This document shows positions 9,183 to 18,982 of a stretch of DNA of 64,000 bases, piece after piece; position 1 is the stretch's first letter, and the number at the start of each line of letters is the position of its first letter. The notes under the pieces were generated by a model, which was given only the letters and a program-made list of their open reading frames with translations, ran no database searches and had not been told where the DNA came from. This DNA comes from Grimontia marina (GTDB taxonomy: Bacteria; Pseudomonadota; Gammaproteobacteria; Enterobacterales; Vibrionaceae), in assembly GCF_900060185.1 (NCBI RefSeq), contig NZ_FIZY01000006.1, forward strand, positions 62,001 through 126,000. The letters run 5' to 3'. A program made the translations under genes and the position numbers.

Positions 9183-9857
9183 TTAGTACAACTGATTGTA
9201 TACAGAATAAGCGGTAATAATTCCATACATTAATAGTATCAATGATGATAATCTTCTAAAAATCAAGTTGTTAAGTAGGTTTCTTGTTACTTCTGCAGCA
9301 GAGCCAACCAAAATCATTGCGGGGAGGGTACCTAAACCAAATGCGAGCATTATCAACAATCCATCTAACGCATTTCCGGCCACTGCGGCCCAACTCAGAG
9401 CTGAATAAACGAGCCCACATGGTAACCATCCCCACAGCATACCAAACGGCAGAGCTGCAAAAGGCGATTTCAGCGGTAGCAACTTAGACGAAAGTGGAGA
9501 AACTCGCTTCCAGAGTAGCTGTCCCAAACGCTCTATGTAGGCGAGACCATTCCAGAAACGGCCTATATAAAGCGCAAGAAGAATCATCATGATGGCTGCG
9601 ACCAATCTGAGCCAAAGAAGCTCTTGTGTTACTAGAGTAACGCTCATCACTCCAGAAACTAAACCGCCAGCAATTGCCCCGATTATTCCATAAGAAAACA
9701 GGCGACCGCCATTATAGAAAAGCAGGAAGGGAAGTTTATGTTGGTTTTGTGGAGTACCGATAGAAACGGCAGCGGCGACGCCGCCGCACATGCCTAAACA
9801 GTGACCTGCGCCAAGCAGGCCAACCGTGAAGGCAGCAAAAAGATCAGTGACGGGCAT
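9183..9857 (-). CDS. Sulfite exporter TauE/SafE-family membrane protein linked to cbb3 oxidase
   Basis: Polytopic membrane protein of 224 aa with about six hydrophobic segments. The motif GLLGAGHCLGMCGGVA near residue 15 has Cys and His residues typical of the DsbD-like/TauE-SafE group found next to ccoS in many proteobacteria. These are thought to help cytochrome or copper handling during cbb3 oxidase maturation. It follows ccoS with no gap (stop at 9858, start at 9857) and precedes fnr. The role is inferred from position. Confidence 0.8.
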   Translation of the reverse strand: MPVTDLFAAFTVGLLGAGHCLGMCGGVAAAVSIGTPQNQHKLPFLLFYNGGRLFSYGIIGAIAGGLVSGVMSVTLVTQELLWLRLVAAIMMILLALYIGRFWNGLAYIERLGQLLWKRVSPLSSKLLPLKSPFAALPFGMLWGWLPCGLVYSALSWAAVAGNALDGLLIMLAFGLGTLPAMILVGSAAEVTRNLLNNLIFRRLSSLILLMYGIITAYSVYNQLY

Positions 9858-10049
9858 CTACTTATCGTCCGAGTTAATGCCATCCTCTCTCTTGGACTGG
9901 GAAGAAGAATCGTCGTCGTCGAGAAGAATATTCATGCCTTGTCTTTCCAAATCTTCAAATTGCTCTGATTTCACCGCCCAAATGAAAATACCGACGGCAA
10001 AGCACACCAGAACAATAGCAATAGGGATGAGGATATAGAGACTTTCCAA
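9858..10049 (-). CDS. ccoS: cbb3-type oxidase assembly protein CcoS
   Basis: 63-aa protein with one N-terminal membrane helix (SLYILIPIAIVLVCFAVGIF) and a polar tail containing FEDLERQG, the hallmark of CcoS. It is needed for cofactor insertion into the cbb3 oxidase. It lies 4 bp after ccoI and abuts the TauE/SafE gene. The C-terminus is extended with an Asp/Ser-rich stretch (DDDDSSSQS) beyond the typical core. Confidence 0.92.
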   Translation of the reverse strand: MESLYILIPIAIVLVCFAVGIFIWAVKSEQFEDLERQGMNILLDDDDSSSQSKREDGINSDDK

Positions 10050-10053
10050 ACTG

Positions 10054-12447
10054 TTACACTCCCTTCAGCGTTTCAATCAAATCTTTTTTATACAAACGGA
10101 GCGAGTTTGTAACAACGATTACCGAACTGCCGGACATACCTGCTACGGCCACATATGGTGCGACAAATCCCATCACCGCCAGTGGCAAAATCACCAGGTT
10201 GTATCCTAAAGCCCAGGCCAGATTCTGCCGAATAATTTTTTGTGTAAAAGCCGCCAATTTGCGTGCATCAAGCAGTTTTGTCAGGTCATCACCCAGTAAG
10301 ACCATGTCGGCAGAAGCCTTGGCGACGTCCGTGCCGCTTCCCATAGCAACCGATAGGTGTGCGCCGGCTAAAACTGGTGCATCATTCACACCGTCACCAA
10401 TCATCATAGTGATTTGGTCGCCCGGGAGGAAGTTCAAATACTCGAGCTTACCCTGCGGAGAAACACCTGCGACTAACTCGTCAATACCAAGTTTGTCAGC
10501 AACGGCTTGGGCGGTGGCTGAATTGTCACCCGTCAACATCGTGACTTTGATGCCCGCTTCGTGGAATTTATCGATTAGCGTTTTACTGGACTCACGGATC
10601 GGGTCAACCAAAAGGAAAGAGGCAATTGCTTCGCCATCTCGTGATAACCAGATTTGGTGAGGACTATGTTCAGCAATGGTTGAGTTGCTTAGTGCAAATT
10701 CAGGTTTACCGATCCGCCATTCATCGCCTTCGAATTGACCTTTTAAACCTTCACCGATGACGTTTTCTACGGTCTCTACGCCTTCAGCTTTGTCGACATC
10801 GCAAAAGGCTGCCGAGATAGGGTGGTTGGCATAGGATTCCAAAGACGCAGCGATTGAGGTTGCCCGCTTCGCATCGATGTTCGCGTAAAGCTGGGTCTCA
10901 GAAATCGAAACGTTACCTTCGGTTAGTGTGCCGGTTTTATCAATGACTACACGGTTAATGTGCGTCAGCGTTTCAAATACATGACCCCGACGCAGAAGAA
11001 TACCTAATTTGCCAAAGGTTGATGTCGAGCAAGTCAGTGCGGTTGGTGTCGCCAATGACAATGCACAAGGGCAGGTAGCTACCAGAACAGAAAGCATAAT
11101 CCAGAAAGCATCTTCTGGGCGGTGGCTTTGCCAATACCACCAGGTGCAGGCTGATATAATCAGAATTGCTGCAACAAAGTAACGCGCTACGATATCGGCG
11201 ACCTCTGCCACTCTTGGCTTGGCGAGCTGTGCAGCATCTTGAAGCTGAACGATATGCGCAATAAGCGAGTCTTTTTTCTCAGCGATAACCTCAACATCGA
11301 CGTTTCCATCGATATTCATGGTGCCCGCAAAGACTTTATCTCCGTTTTGTCGAGACTCAGGCATAGATTCGCCAGTGAGCATAGACTCATCGACTGTTGT
11401 CACACCGTCAACGACTAAACCATCAGCAGGGAAGGGTTCACCGGGAAGAACACGGACAACGTGACCAATAGTTAAGGATTTCGCGGGAATTTGTTCACCT
11501 GATGATAGCGTTGCCAAACGCGGTATCAGCTTGAGAAGGTTCGCGCTGGCGGCTGCAGCTGTTCTTCGTGCTCGCATTTCCAGAAATCGCCCTATCAACA
11601 GGAAAAAAGTAAACATGGCGATAGACTCAAAGAAGACTTCCCCTTTACCAGTCATGGTGGCATACAAGCTGGCGAAATAAGCGAACAGGAGCGCTATAGA
11701 GACAGGGACGTCCATCCCCAGCGTTCTTGCCTTCAGGTTCCGCCAGGCATTGACATAAAACGGCATCGCAGAATAAAGAAGAACGGGGGTGGCGAAGATC
11801 AAACTAACCCAGCGGAAGTAGTCGCGAAAAGACTCATCCATATCGCCAAACACTTCGAAGTACATTGCTACCGCAAGCATCATGACTTGCATGGTAGCGA
11901 GCCCTGCGATACCCAGCTTATACAGGTATTGCTTCATAGTGTGATGATACTGTGCTTCCTGGTTGTCCGCTTCAAAAGGAGCTGCTTTGTAGCCAAGTGC
12001 ATGGATCTTGTTTAGTAGGGTGCTTAGCTTGGTCTTAGATGGTTCCCAACGAAGTGTGGCACGGTTTGTGGTGGTGTTAACGCGAATACGAGATACACCT
12101 TCCTGATTGTTCAACTGCTTCTCAATCAGCCATGCACAAGCTGCACAAGATACACCATCAACGGACAGCACCACCTCGTCGATGCCATCTTCATGACGCA
12201 CGAACTCCTGTTGGACATCTTCGTTGTCATAAAGTGAAAGGGATTGAAGTTCTTCTGGAACAAGGTTGGCTTTTTCAGCTGGTGCCGTGCGGTATTCATA
12301 GTAAGAGGTGAGGCCGCTTGCCACTATCGTAGTGGCGACCGCTTCACACCCAGGGCAACACATGATGCGGTAAACACCCTGAATTTCGACTTTATAGGAG
12401 TCACCAGTGAGAACCGGCTCTCCACAGTGATAACAGTCTTTTGTCAT
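10054..12447 (-). CDS. ccoI: Copper-transporting P1B-type ATPase CcoI (FixI)
   Basis: 797-aa P-type ATPase that supplies copper for cbb3 oxidase assembly. The N-terminal cysteine motif (CYHCGEP...CCPGC) and heavy-metal-associated domain (GVSCAACAW, about residue 95) precede the transmembrane part. The actuator loop has TGES; the ion path has the CPC motif (ATCPCALSLATP); the phosphorylation motif is DKTGTLTEG; the hinge is GDGVNDAPVL. The cysteine-rich N-terminus distinguishes FixI/CcoI from generic CopA. It overlaps ccoH by 4 bp and is followed by ccoS. Confidence 0.94.
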   Translation of the reverse strand: MTKDCYHCGEPVLTGDSYKVEIQGVYRIMCCPGCEAVATTIVASGLTSYYEYRTAPAEKANLVPEELQSLSLYDNEDVQQEFVRHEDGIDEVVLSVDGVSCAACAWLIEKQLNNQEGVSRIRVNTTTNRATLRWEPSKTKLSTLLNKIHALGYKAAPFEADNQEAQYHHTMKQYLYKLGIAGLATMQVMMLAVAMYFEVFGDMDESFRDYFRWVSLIFATPVLLYSAMPFYVNAWRNLKARTLGMDVPVSIALLFAYFASLYATMTGKGEVFFESIAMFTFFLLIGRFLEMRARRTAAAASANLLKLIPRLATLSSGEQIPAKSLTIGHVVRVLPGEPFPADGLVVDGVTTVDESMLTGESMPESRQNGDKVFAGTMNIDGNVDVEVIAEKKDSLIAHIVQLQDAAQLAKPRVAEVADIVARYFVAAILIISACTWWYWQSHRPEDAFWIMLSVLVATCPCALSLATPTALTCSTSTFGKLGILLRRGHVFETLTHINRVVIDKTGTLTEGNVSISETQLYANIDAKRATSIAASLESYANHPISAAFCDVDKAEGVETVENVIGEGLKGQFEGDEWRIGKPEFALSNSTIAEHSPHQIWLSRDGEAIASFLLVDPIRESSKTLIDKFHEAGIKVTMLTGDNSATAQAVADKLGIDELVAGVSPQGKLEYLNFLPGDQITMMIGDGVNDAPVLAGAHLSVAMGSGTDVAKASADMVLLGDDLTKLLDARKLAAFTQKIIRQNLAWALGYNLVILPLAVMGFVAPYVAVAGMSGSSVIVVTNSLRLYKKDLIETLKGV

Positions 12448-12935
12448 TCCTTGCTCTGACCATACAACTTAACAGGGTCTTCAGAGGGGAAATTCGCTCG
12501 GCCGTTCAAGGCCCATGTTCCATCAAATGCGTTTACTTCAACATACCAGGGGCCAGAGAGCGGTTCACTCAAAGGCAGTCGATAACGGCCAGAAGCGTCG
12601 GCATTAACCATTTGTTCAATATCTCTATCAGCAAGTGTACGGTGTTGGAATGTAATTTTTAGCGTAGGATATTGCATGAGCTCACCTTTATCCAAGGTGA
12701 AAACTGCAGTGTCATTCTGTGCAGACAGGAAAGCGGAGATGGAAAGTTCATCGGCTTTCTTTAAGCGGGATATATCGAGGTTAATTCCTTTGCCTTCTTT
12801 GTAATAGTCTTCCGCTACAAGAGATACCTGATTTTTACTGAAAAGAGTAAAGGTAAAAAGACTAGCAACTACAACGCTGCCTGGAAGGGCAATCAGGAAC
12901 CAGGGCCAGAACTGCTTATACCATGGCTTATTCAT
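12444..12935 (-). CDS. ccoH: cbb3 oxidase assembly protein CcoH (FixH)
   Basis: 163-aa FixH-family protein with one N-terminal transmembrane helix (about residues 10-30) and a periplasmic domain. The conserved YYKEGKGIN segment (residues 45-53) is typical of FixH. It associates with the oxidase and CcoI during assembly. It overlaps ccoI by 4 bp. A terminator-like hairpin separates it from ccoP upstream, so ccoHIS may be expressed by read-through or from its own promoter. Confidence 0.9.
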   Translation of the reverse strand: MNKPWYKQFWPWFLIALPGSVVVASLFTFTLFSKNQVSLVAEDYYKEGKGINLDISRLKKADELSISAFLSAQNDTAVFTLDKGELMQYPTLKITFQHRTLADRDIEQMVNADASGRYRLPLSEPLSGPWYVEVNAFDGTWALNGRANFPSEDPVKLYGQSKE

Positions 12936-12972
12936 ATCGCTTTCCTGTGTGTACTGAAATTCTTGGGGAAAA

Positions 12973-12994
12973 AAGCCCCTATAAGCAGGGGCTT
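12973..12994 (-). terminator. Rho-independent terminator after ccoNOQP
   Basis: Stem AAGCCCCT / AGGGGCTT with a 6-base loop; reading leftward it runs into TTTTTTCCCC. It lies 20 bp after the ccoP stop and would limit transcription into ccoHIS. Confidence 0.8.
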
Positions 12995-13013
12995 AACAAA
13001 TAAAATAATAATT

Positions 13014-13985
13014 TTATTGATTTTGTGGTGTGCCTAGCTGCCAAACGTAAGCAGAAAGCAACTGGATCTTATCTTCGTCCAGTATGTCTTTCCATGCTGG
13101 CATAACGCCTTGACGTCCGTAACGGATGGTTTCTTCAACCGCTTTACGCGAACCGCCAAATAACCATACGTTGTCTGTCAGGTCAGGTGCACCAAAGGCT
13201 GGGTTACCTTTACCGTCAGTGCCGTGACAGGCTGCACACACTACAAAGCGTGTTTTACCTTTCGCCGCTTCCTGGGCATCAACCTTGCGACCAGACAGGC
13301 TCAGTGTGTAAGAAGCTACTTCACGGACGCCGTCATCACCTAAAGCGTCGATCCATGAAGGCATGTTACCCACACGACCGTGCAATATAGTTGCCTTGAT
13401 AGTATCTGGCTCGCCACCATACAGCCATGCTTTATCAGTCAGGTTAGGAAAGCCCGACTGGCCGCGTGCATCAGAGCCGTGGCACTGAGCACAGTTCTGG
13501 ATGAACAGACGCTGGCCTACCTTGATTGCTTCTGGATTCTTAGCAATTTCAGCAATTTCCAACAGCTCATCTGAACCTGGTTTGTAAGCGAGCTTACGGT
13601 AGGTTTCACCAAAGATAGCATTTGCAGTGGTTAACTCACGCGCGTATTGATTAATAACATCGCTGTCTGCGAGTCTCTGACGAGACTCTTCAATGTTTGC
13701 AACGTCCTGCGCGGAACTCTGCCAGTTAAATACGCCTTTCCAGTTACCCAGACCAGGATACAGTACGAAGTAAACTGCACCGAATACGATGGTCGCCCAA
13801 AACATGTACGACCACCACTTAGGCAGTGGATTATTCAGCTCACGAATACCATCGTATTCGTGGCCCATATCTTCACCATCAGCTACGCCATCAAGGTCTT
13901 TGCCACACCAAATAATCAGTGCGGCACAACCTACTAACGTACCGATAGTAATGACAGTGATAAATAGACTCCAAAACGTAGTCAT
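13014..13985 (-). CDS. ccoP: cbb3-type cytochrome c oxidase subunit III, CcoP
   Basis: Membrane-anchored dihaem cytochrome c, 323 aa. Two haem-binding motifs are visible, CAQCH (about residue 164) and CAACH (about residue 251), each in a cytochrome c domain. Two N-terminal hydrophobic helices anchor it. It passes electrons from soluble or membrane cytochromes towards CcoO and CcoN. Start and stop overlap ccoQ by ATGA. Part of ccoNOQP. Confidence 0.95.
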   Translation of the reverse strand: MTTFWSLFITVITIGTLVGCAALIIWCGKDLDGVADGEDMGHEYDGIRELNNPLPKWWSYMFWATIVFGAVYFVLYPGLGNWKGVFNWQSSAQDVANIEESRQRLADSDVINQYARELTTANAIFGETYRKLAYKPGSDELLEIAEIAKNPEAIKVGQRLFIQNCAQCHGSDARGQSGFPNLTDKAWLYGGEPDTIKATILHGRVGNMPSWIDALGDDGVREVASYTLSLSGRKVDAQEAAKGKTRFVVCAACHGTDGKGNPAFGAPDLTDNVWLFGGSRKAVEETIRYGRQGVMPAWKDILDEDKIQLLSAYVWQLGTPQNQ

Positions 13986-14149
13986 TTGTTATCTTCTCCT
14001 GTCTTTTTATCGCCCTTTTCCTCATCAGCGAAGACGAGGTTAGCAGCTTCGTCGAATTCCTTTTTACGGCGACTGCTATAGGCCCAAAGCACAATCACAA
14101 TGAAGCAGACGAAAATCGCTAGCGTCCATAGGGCATGAAAAGATGCCAT
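13982..14149 (-). CDS. ccoQ: cbb3-type oxidase subunit CcoQ
   Basis: 55-aa protein: one N-terminal membrane helix (FHALWTLAIFVCFIVIVLWA) followed by basic residues (SSRRKK) and an acidic/lysine-rich tail, the standard FixQ/CcoQ layout. CcoQ stabilises the oxidase complex. It lies between ccoO (9 bp away) and ccoP (4-bp overlap), exactly where this subunit is expected. Confidence 0.93.
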   Translation of the reverse strand: MASFHALWTLAIFVCFIVIVLWAYSSRRKKEFDEAANLVFADEEKGDKKTGEDNK

Positions 14150-14158
14150 AAGAGCTCC

Positions 14159-14770
14159 TTACTTCATCGCGTGGCCGAGTGACTGCAGGTAAGCGATGAC
14201 GGCGTCCATCTCAGTCTTACCTTCAACGTCTGTTTTCGCATTTGCGATTTGTTCATCAGTGTATGGGACACCGAACATATCGCGGAAAACAGTCAGTTTC
14301 TTAGCTGTGTTGTCGCCAGTCAGAACATTCTCTTCCAACCAAGGGAAGCCAGGCATGTTTGACTCAGGCACAACCGCACGAGGATCGATAAGGTGAACGC
14401 GGTGCCACTCATCAGAGTAACGGCCACCAACGCGCGCCAAATCTGGACCTGTACGCTTGGAACCCCACAGGAATGGGTGTTCCCAAACACTTTCACCCGC
14501 CACAGAGTAGTGGCCATAACGCTCAGTTTCTGCGCGGAATGGACGGATCATTTGACTGTGACATACGTTACAACCTTCACGGATGTATATGTCACGCCCC
14601 TCCATTTCAAGCGCAGTGTAAGGGCGCAGATTATCGACAGGCTCGGTCGTTTGCTTTTGGAACAGCAGTGGCGTGATTTCAACAAGCGCGCCCATGCTGA
14701 TAGCAATGACCGTTAGAATGGCGAAAAGACCAACGTTCTTTTCAACTATTTCATGACGACTAGAACTCAT
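14159..14770 (-). CDS. ccoO: cbb3-type cytochrome c oxidase subunit II, CcoO
   Basis: Monohaem cytochrome c subunit, 203 aa, with an N-terminal membrane helix (residues 14-37) and the haem motif CNVCH (about residue 69) within [18 protein letters not shown], highly typical of CcoO. It links CcoP to the CcoN active site. It starts 12 bp after the ccoN stop. Confidence 0.96.
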   Translation of the reverse strand: MSSSRHEIVEKNVGLFAILTVIAISMGALVEITPLLFQKQTTEPVDNLRPYTALEMEGRDIYIREGCNVCHSQMIRPFRAETERYGHYSVAGESVWEHPFLWGSKRTGPDLARVGGRYSDEWHRVHLIDPRAVVPESNMPGFPWLEENVLTGDNTAKKLTVFRDMFGVPYTDEQIANAKTDVEGKTEMDAVIAYLQSLGHAMK

Positions 14771-14782
14771 TCGTTGGTCTCC

Positions 14783-16210
<1,428 letters not shown>

Positions 16211-16307
16211 ATTGCATGCTTCCACTTTTTGATTACTACACTCACGTATTACAAAGTGACTCAAATGTCACAATGCCACCCCAGAATCAATGCAATGCAA
16301 ATAGTGA

Positions 16308-16321
16308 TTGATTTATATCCA
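16308..16321. promoter_or_regulatory. FNR box upstream of ccoN
   Basis: TTGAT TTAT ATCCA matches 9 of 10 defined bases of TTGATNNNNATCAA. It lies about 100 bp before the ccoN start codon, a common activating position. ccoNOQP is a classic Fnr target, and fnr is nearby. Confidence 0.6.
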
Positions 16322-16485
16322 CTTGATGCATTCCATTGCTATTTCATTGTAAAAGTGGCATTTTCGACAGTGATAATACTTCAGTTATTCAGTTAAATAC
16401 AGGGTCGCACTCTCACTCGATTTACGCTCGGGTAACATTTCTACTAAAACTTTGAGCTCTGTAACACGGGAAAAGTATAGTTCTT

Positions 16486-16896
16486 ATGGCAGCAGAAAAA
16501 TTAACCACAGGTCGTTTAGTTCAAATATTAGTCGTTATGGCTGTACTCATAACTGCATTTATCTGGAGAACGCTAGAACACAATGAACCCGCCACCATGG
16601 TGAAATGTTCTGTTGTGGTGGGTGCTTGCAGCGTTTCTTTAAACGCTGAAACGATCGAGATTAAGACTGAAAATCAAGATGATAATTCACGGGTTTTAGT
16701 AGTAAATTCAGTGTACGAACCAGGTGAGCTTCGTTTGTTAGGTGACCCTGAAATTGTCATAACTTCTCAGAAAATTATGAAAAGTGCTGGGGAAAAAAGC
16801 GCCTATATTTATGCTTTACCCGATGATGTTAAATATGAGTCAACGCAAAAATGGATTTTAATCATTGATCGAGATCAATTGGTAATTAACTTTTAA
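16486..16896 (+). CDS. Membrane-anchored hypothetical protein beside ccoN
   Basis: 136-aa protein with one N-terminal hydrophobic helix (about residues 10-28) and a soluble remainder with two Cys residues close together (VKCSVVVGACSV). I do not recognise the family. It is divergent from ccoN, sharing a 275-bp intergenic region. Its position suggests a role near the respiratory complex, but nothing in the sequence proves it. A perfect FNR-type palindrome overlaps its 3' end. Confidence 0.7.
   Translation: MAAEKLTTGRLVQILVVMAVLITAFIWRTLEHNEPATMVKCSVVVGACSVSLNAETIEIKTENQDDNSRVLVVNSVYEPGELRLLGDPEIVITSQKIMKSAGEKSAYIYALPDDVKYESTQKWILIIDRDQLVINF
16865..16878. promoter_or_regulatory. Perfect FNR-type palindrome inside the 3' end of a gene
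   Basis: TTGAT CGAG ATCAA is an exact match to the FNR consensus but lies within the last codons of the 16486-16896 gene, 134 bp from the end of the leftward 17012-17632 gene and about 900 bp before nosP. It may bind Fnr or may be chance coding sequence. Confidence 0.35.
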
Positions 16897-16978
16897 CATT
16901 GAATTAATAATTGTGCGATATGGATTAACAATTTATCATTTGGACACTCAATTTAATCGAACGCGCCAAATTTCATAC

Positions 16979-17003
16979 CAAAGTAGCTATAAGCTGCTTT
17001 TTT
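16979..17003 (+). terminator. Possible terminator between convergent genes
   Basis: Imperfect stem AAGTAGCT / AGCTGCTT followed by TTTTTT. It lies between the rightward 16486 gene and the leftward 17012 gene. Weak stem, so only moderately supported. Confidence 0.45.
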
Positions 17004-17011
17004 ACTGACAA

Positions 17012-17632
17012 CTAGTCTTCTGAATTACTAAAATAAAAAGCTTGGTGACGTACCGCGTTAGCACTTTTAGAGGAGAGGTAATGGATGAGATCTGAGGCGT
17101 TAGTTGCTATTTCGACACACTTTTCGCCTTGGGTGTATTGATAGCAACTGATGACGATGTGATTAACTTTTATTCCTTTGTCCTTGGTATTGTTTTTGTG
17201 TGAAAGCTGACAAAGCTTTAAGTGAAGGTCCTCAAGAGAGTGACTGGTTTCTTTGTCATTATCAGGGACGATGACGTATGTTAGGGTTAGTTCGCAATCT
17301 GCTTGTGATATGTCATAGGATAACGCCGCAAAGAAGCTCTCTTCCAGTGGCATTGTTAACTGGTCAATCGATTTCTCAGAGACGAGGACAATAATACCAT
17401 TGACCGGCGCGACATTCCTTGTGACCCATTTAAACTCTTCTGCGATCTTGGAATGAACGAAGGGAAAACAGTGGCGATATCGGACCCGGGGTTCATCTGC
17501 TGCGATAGCGTATCCATCCTGCTCATTATCTGCCAGATAAACCACGTTATTACCTTTTTGGGCGAGACGTTTGCTAATTATTTGTCCTAAAAGGAGATTC
17601 GCATTAATTACAATATAAAGCTGGCTGTCCAT
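17012..17632 (-). CDS. Short-chain-dehydrogenase-like hypothetical protein
   Basis: 206-aa protein whose start (QLYIVINANLLLGQIISKRLAQKGNNVVYLADNE) looks like a Rossmann beta-alpha-beta unit, and whose length suits a short-chain dehydrogenase. The usual glycine-rich TGxxxGxG loop is replaced by INANLLLGQ and no YxxxK catalytic motif is evident. If it derives from that family it has probably lost dehydrogenase activity. It is monocistronic, leftward, facing away from nosP. Function unknown. Confidence 0.65.
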   Translation of the reverse strand: MDSQLYIVINANLLLGQIISKRLAQKGNNVVYLADNEQDGYAIAADEPRVRYRHCFPFVHSKIAEEFKWVTRNVAPVNGIIVLVSEKSIDQLTMPLEESFFAALSYDISQADCELTLTYVIVPDNDKETSHSLEDLHLKLCQLSHKNNTKDKGIKVNHIVISCYQYTQGEKCVEIATNASDLIHYLSSKSANAVRHQAFYFSNSED

Positions 17633-17788
17633 AGCGCGCGCGGATTTTTGGAAAGATACTGACGATTCTATCGTCTATTAATAGAGAATTCAGTGATTAA
17701 GCGTAAAGAATTACAGTAAAAACTGGTATTTACAGAAGTGGGGGAGCTATTATTTAAGGCATTGCCGCAAATAGCCGTGTAGATCTAA

Positions 17789-18982
17789 ATGAGAATTGCG
17801 ACATCATCATCGAGTGCTCCTAGTGCCATAGAAGCTATTCAAGCCATCGCGGAAGAGATTTCGAGAAAGATTTCGACCCCTTCTTTGATGCTTGTTTATT
17901 ACACCGAGACGCAGGATGCAGAATGTATCAAGCGAGAACTCAATCGGCATTTTCCCAACACATGTGTTATTGGCTGTTCATCATGCCAAGGCACTATGAC
18001 GGATAAAGGCTATGTAGGTGGACACACCTTGGCTGTTTGGGCAGTAGAAGATGTGGAAGGTGCTTATGGATCAGCGCTTTGCGAATTAAATCCAGATGAT
18101 GACATAGCAGAATCGGCTAGGGCAGTTCTTAGTCGCGCCATCGACAGCAGCGGTAGACCCGGTGAACTTCCGGCGCTCATCACGCTTCATGCAACACCTG
18201 GTCATGAGGAAACCATCCTCACTGCAATTCGCGAAGAACTTGGCATAAATATCCCCATTATTGGTGGCTCCGCTGCGGACGATGGCGTCAGCGGCAAATG
18301 GTCGCTAATGGATAATCAGCGTGTCACGTCGTGCGGCATTTCAATGGCTGTATTTTTTCCCTCTGCACGTGTCAGTTACTCTTTCCATAATGGCTATGCA
18401 GCAATGGGGCCAAGTGCCGTAGCCACTAGAGTTGATGGCAGAACTTTGGTCGAGTTAGACGGGATGCCCGCTTTTGATATATATGCTAAGTGGTATTTCG
18501 ACGCTACAGGCACTGAGATAAATACCGAAGCTTTGTTTGCCCGATCTACACTCTTTCCGCTGGGACGTCAGACGGGCAACATTCATGGCATGCCTTATTA
18601 CACGCTTTCTCACCCGGCAACTGTATCATCGGAAGGTGGAATCCAGATGTTCTGTAACATTCAGGAGGGTGAAACAGTGCATTTCATGTCGGGTACGACA
18701 GAGATGTTGGTTTCCCGGGCAGGACGCGTTGTCGATTCAGCCAATGACCACGATAAAAATACTTGCGATCCAATCGGTGGATTAGCAATTTATTGTGCAG
18801 GATGCATGTTACATGTTAGTGATTCTCTGCACAGCGTCGCAGCGAACATGCGTCTTTCTATGCATCATGCTCCTTTTATTTGCCCGTTCACATTTGGCGA
18901 GCAGGGACAGTTTCTCGGCGGGGAAATTGCCCACGGTAATTTGATGATATCCGCCGTTTTGTTCCACAAGGAAGAGCTATGA
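17789..18982 (+). CDS. nosP: FIST-domain sensory protein, NosP-like
   Basis: 397-aa protein with FIST_N (about residues 30-220; motifs VIGCSSCQGTMTDKG and IIGGSAADDG) and FIST_C (about 230-380). NosP proteins are FIST-domain haemoproteins that sense nitric oxide and regulate a partner histidine kinase. The hybrid-kinase gene overlaps its end by 4 bp, and both lie next to the cco operon, the arrangement I recall for V. cholerae nosP-vpsS. Family and partner are well supported; NO binding is inferred. Two AT-rich stretches upstream (17640-17780) may hold its promoter. Confidence 0.83.
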   Translation: MRIATSSSSAPSAIEAIQAIAEEISRKISTPSLMLVYYTETQDAECIKRELNRHFPNTCVIGCSSCQGTMTDKGYVGGHTLAVWAVEDVEGAYGSALCELNPDDDIAESARAVLSRAIDSSGRPGELPALITLHATPGHEETILTAIREELGINIPIIGGSAADDGVSGKWSLMDNQRVTSCGISMAVFFPSARVSYSFHNGYAAMGPSAVATRVDGRTLVELDGMPAFDIYAKWYFDATGTEINTEALFARSTLFPLGRQTGNIHGMPYYTLSHPATVSSEGGIQMFCNIQEGETVHFMSGTTEMLVSRAGRVVDSANDHDKNTCDPIGGLAIYCAGCMLHVSDSLHSVAANMRLSMHHAPFICPFTFGEQGQFLGGEIAHGNLMISAVLFHKEEL

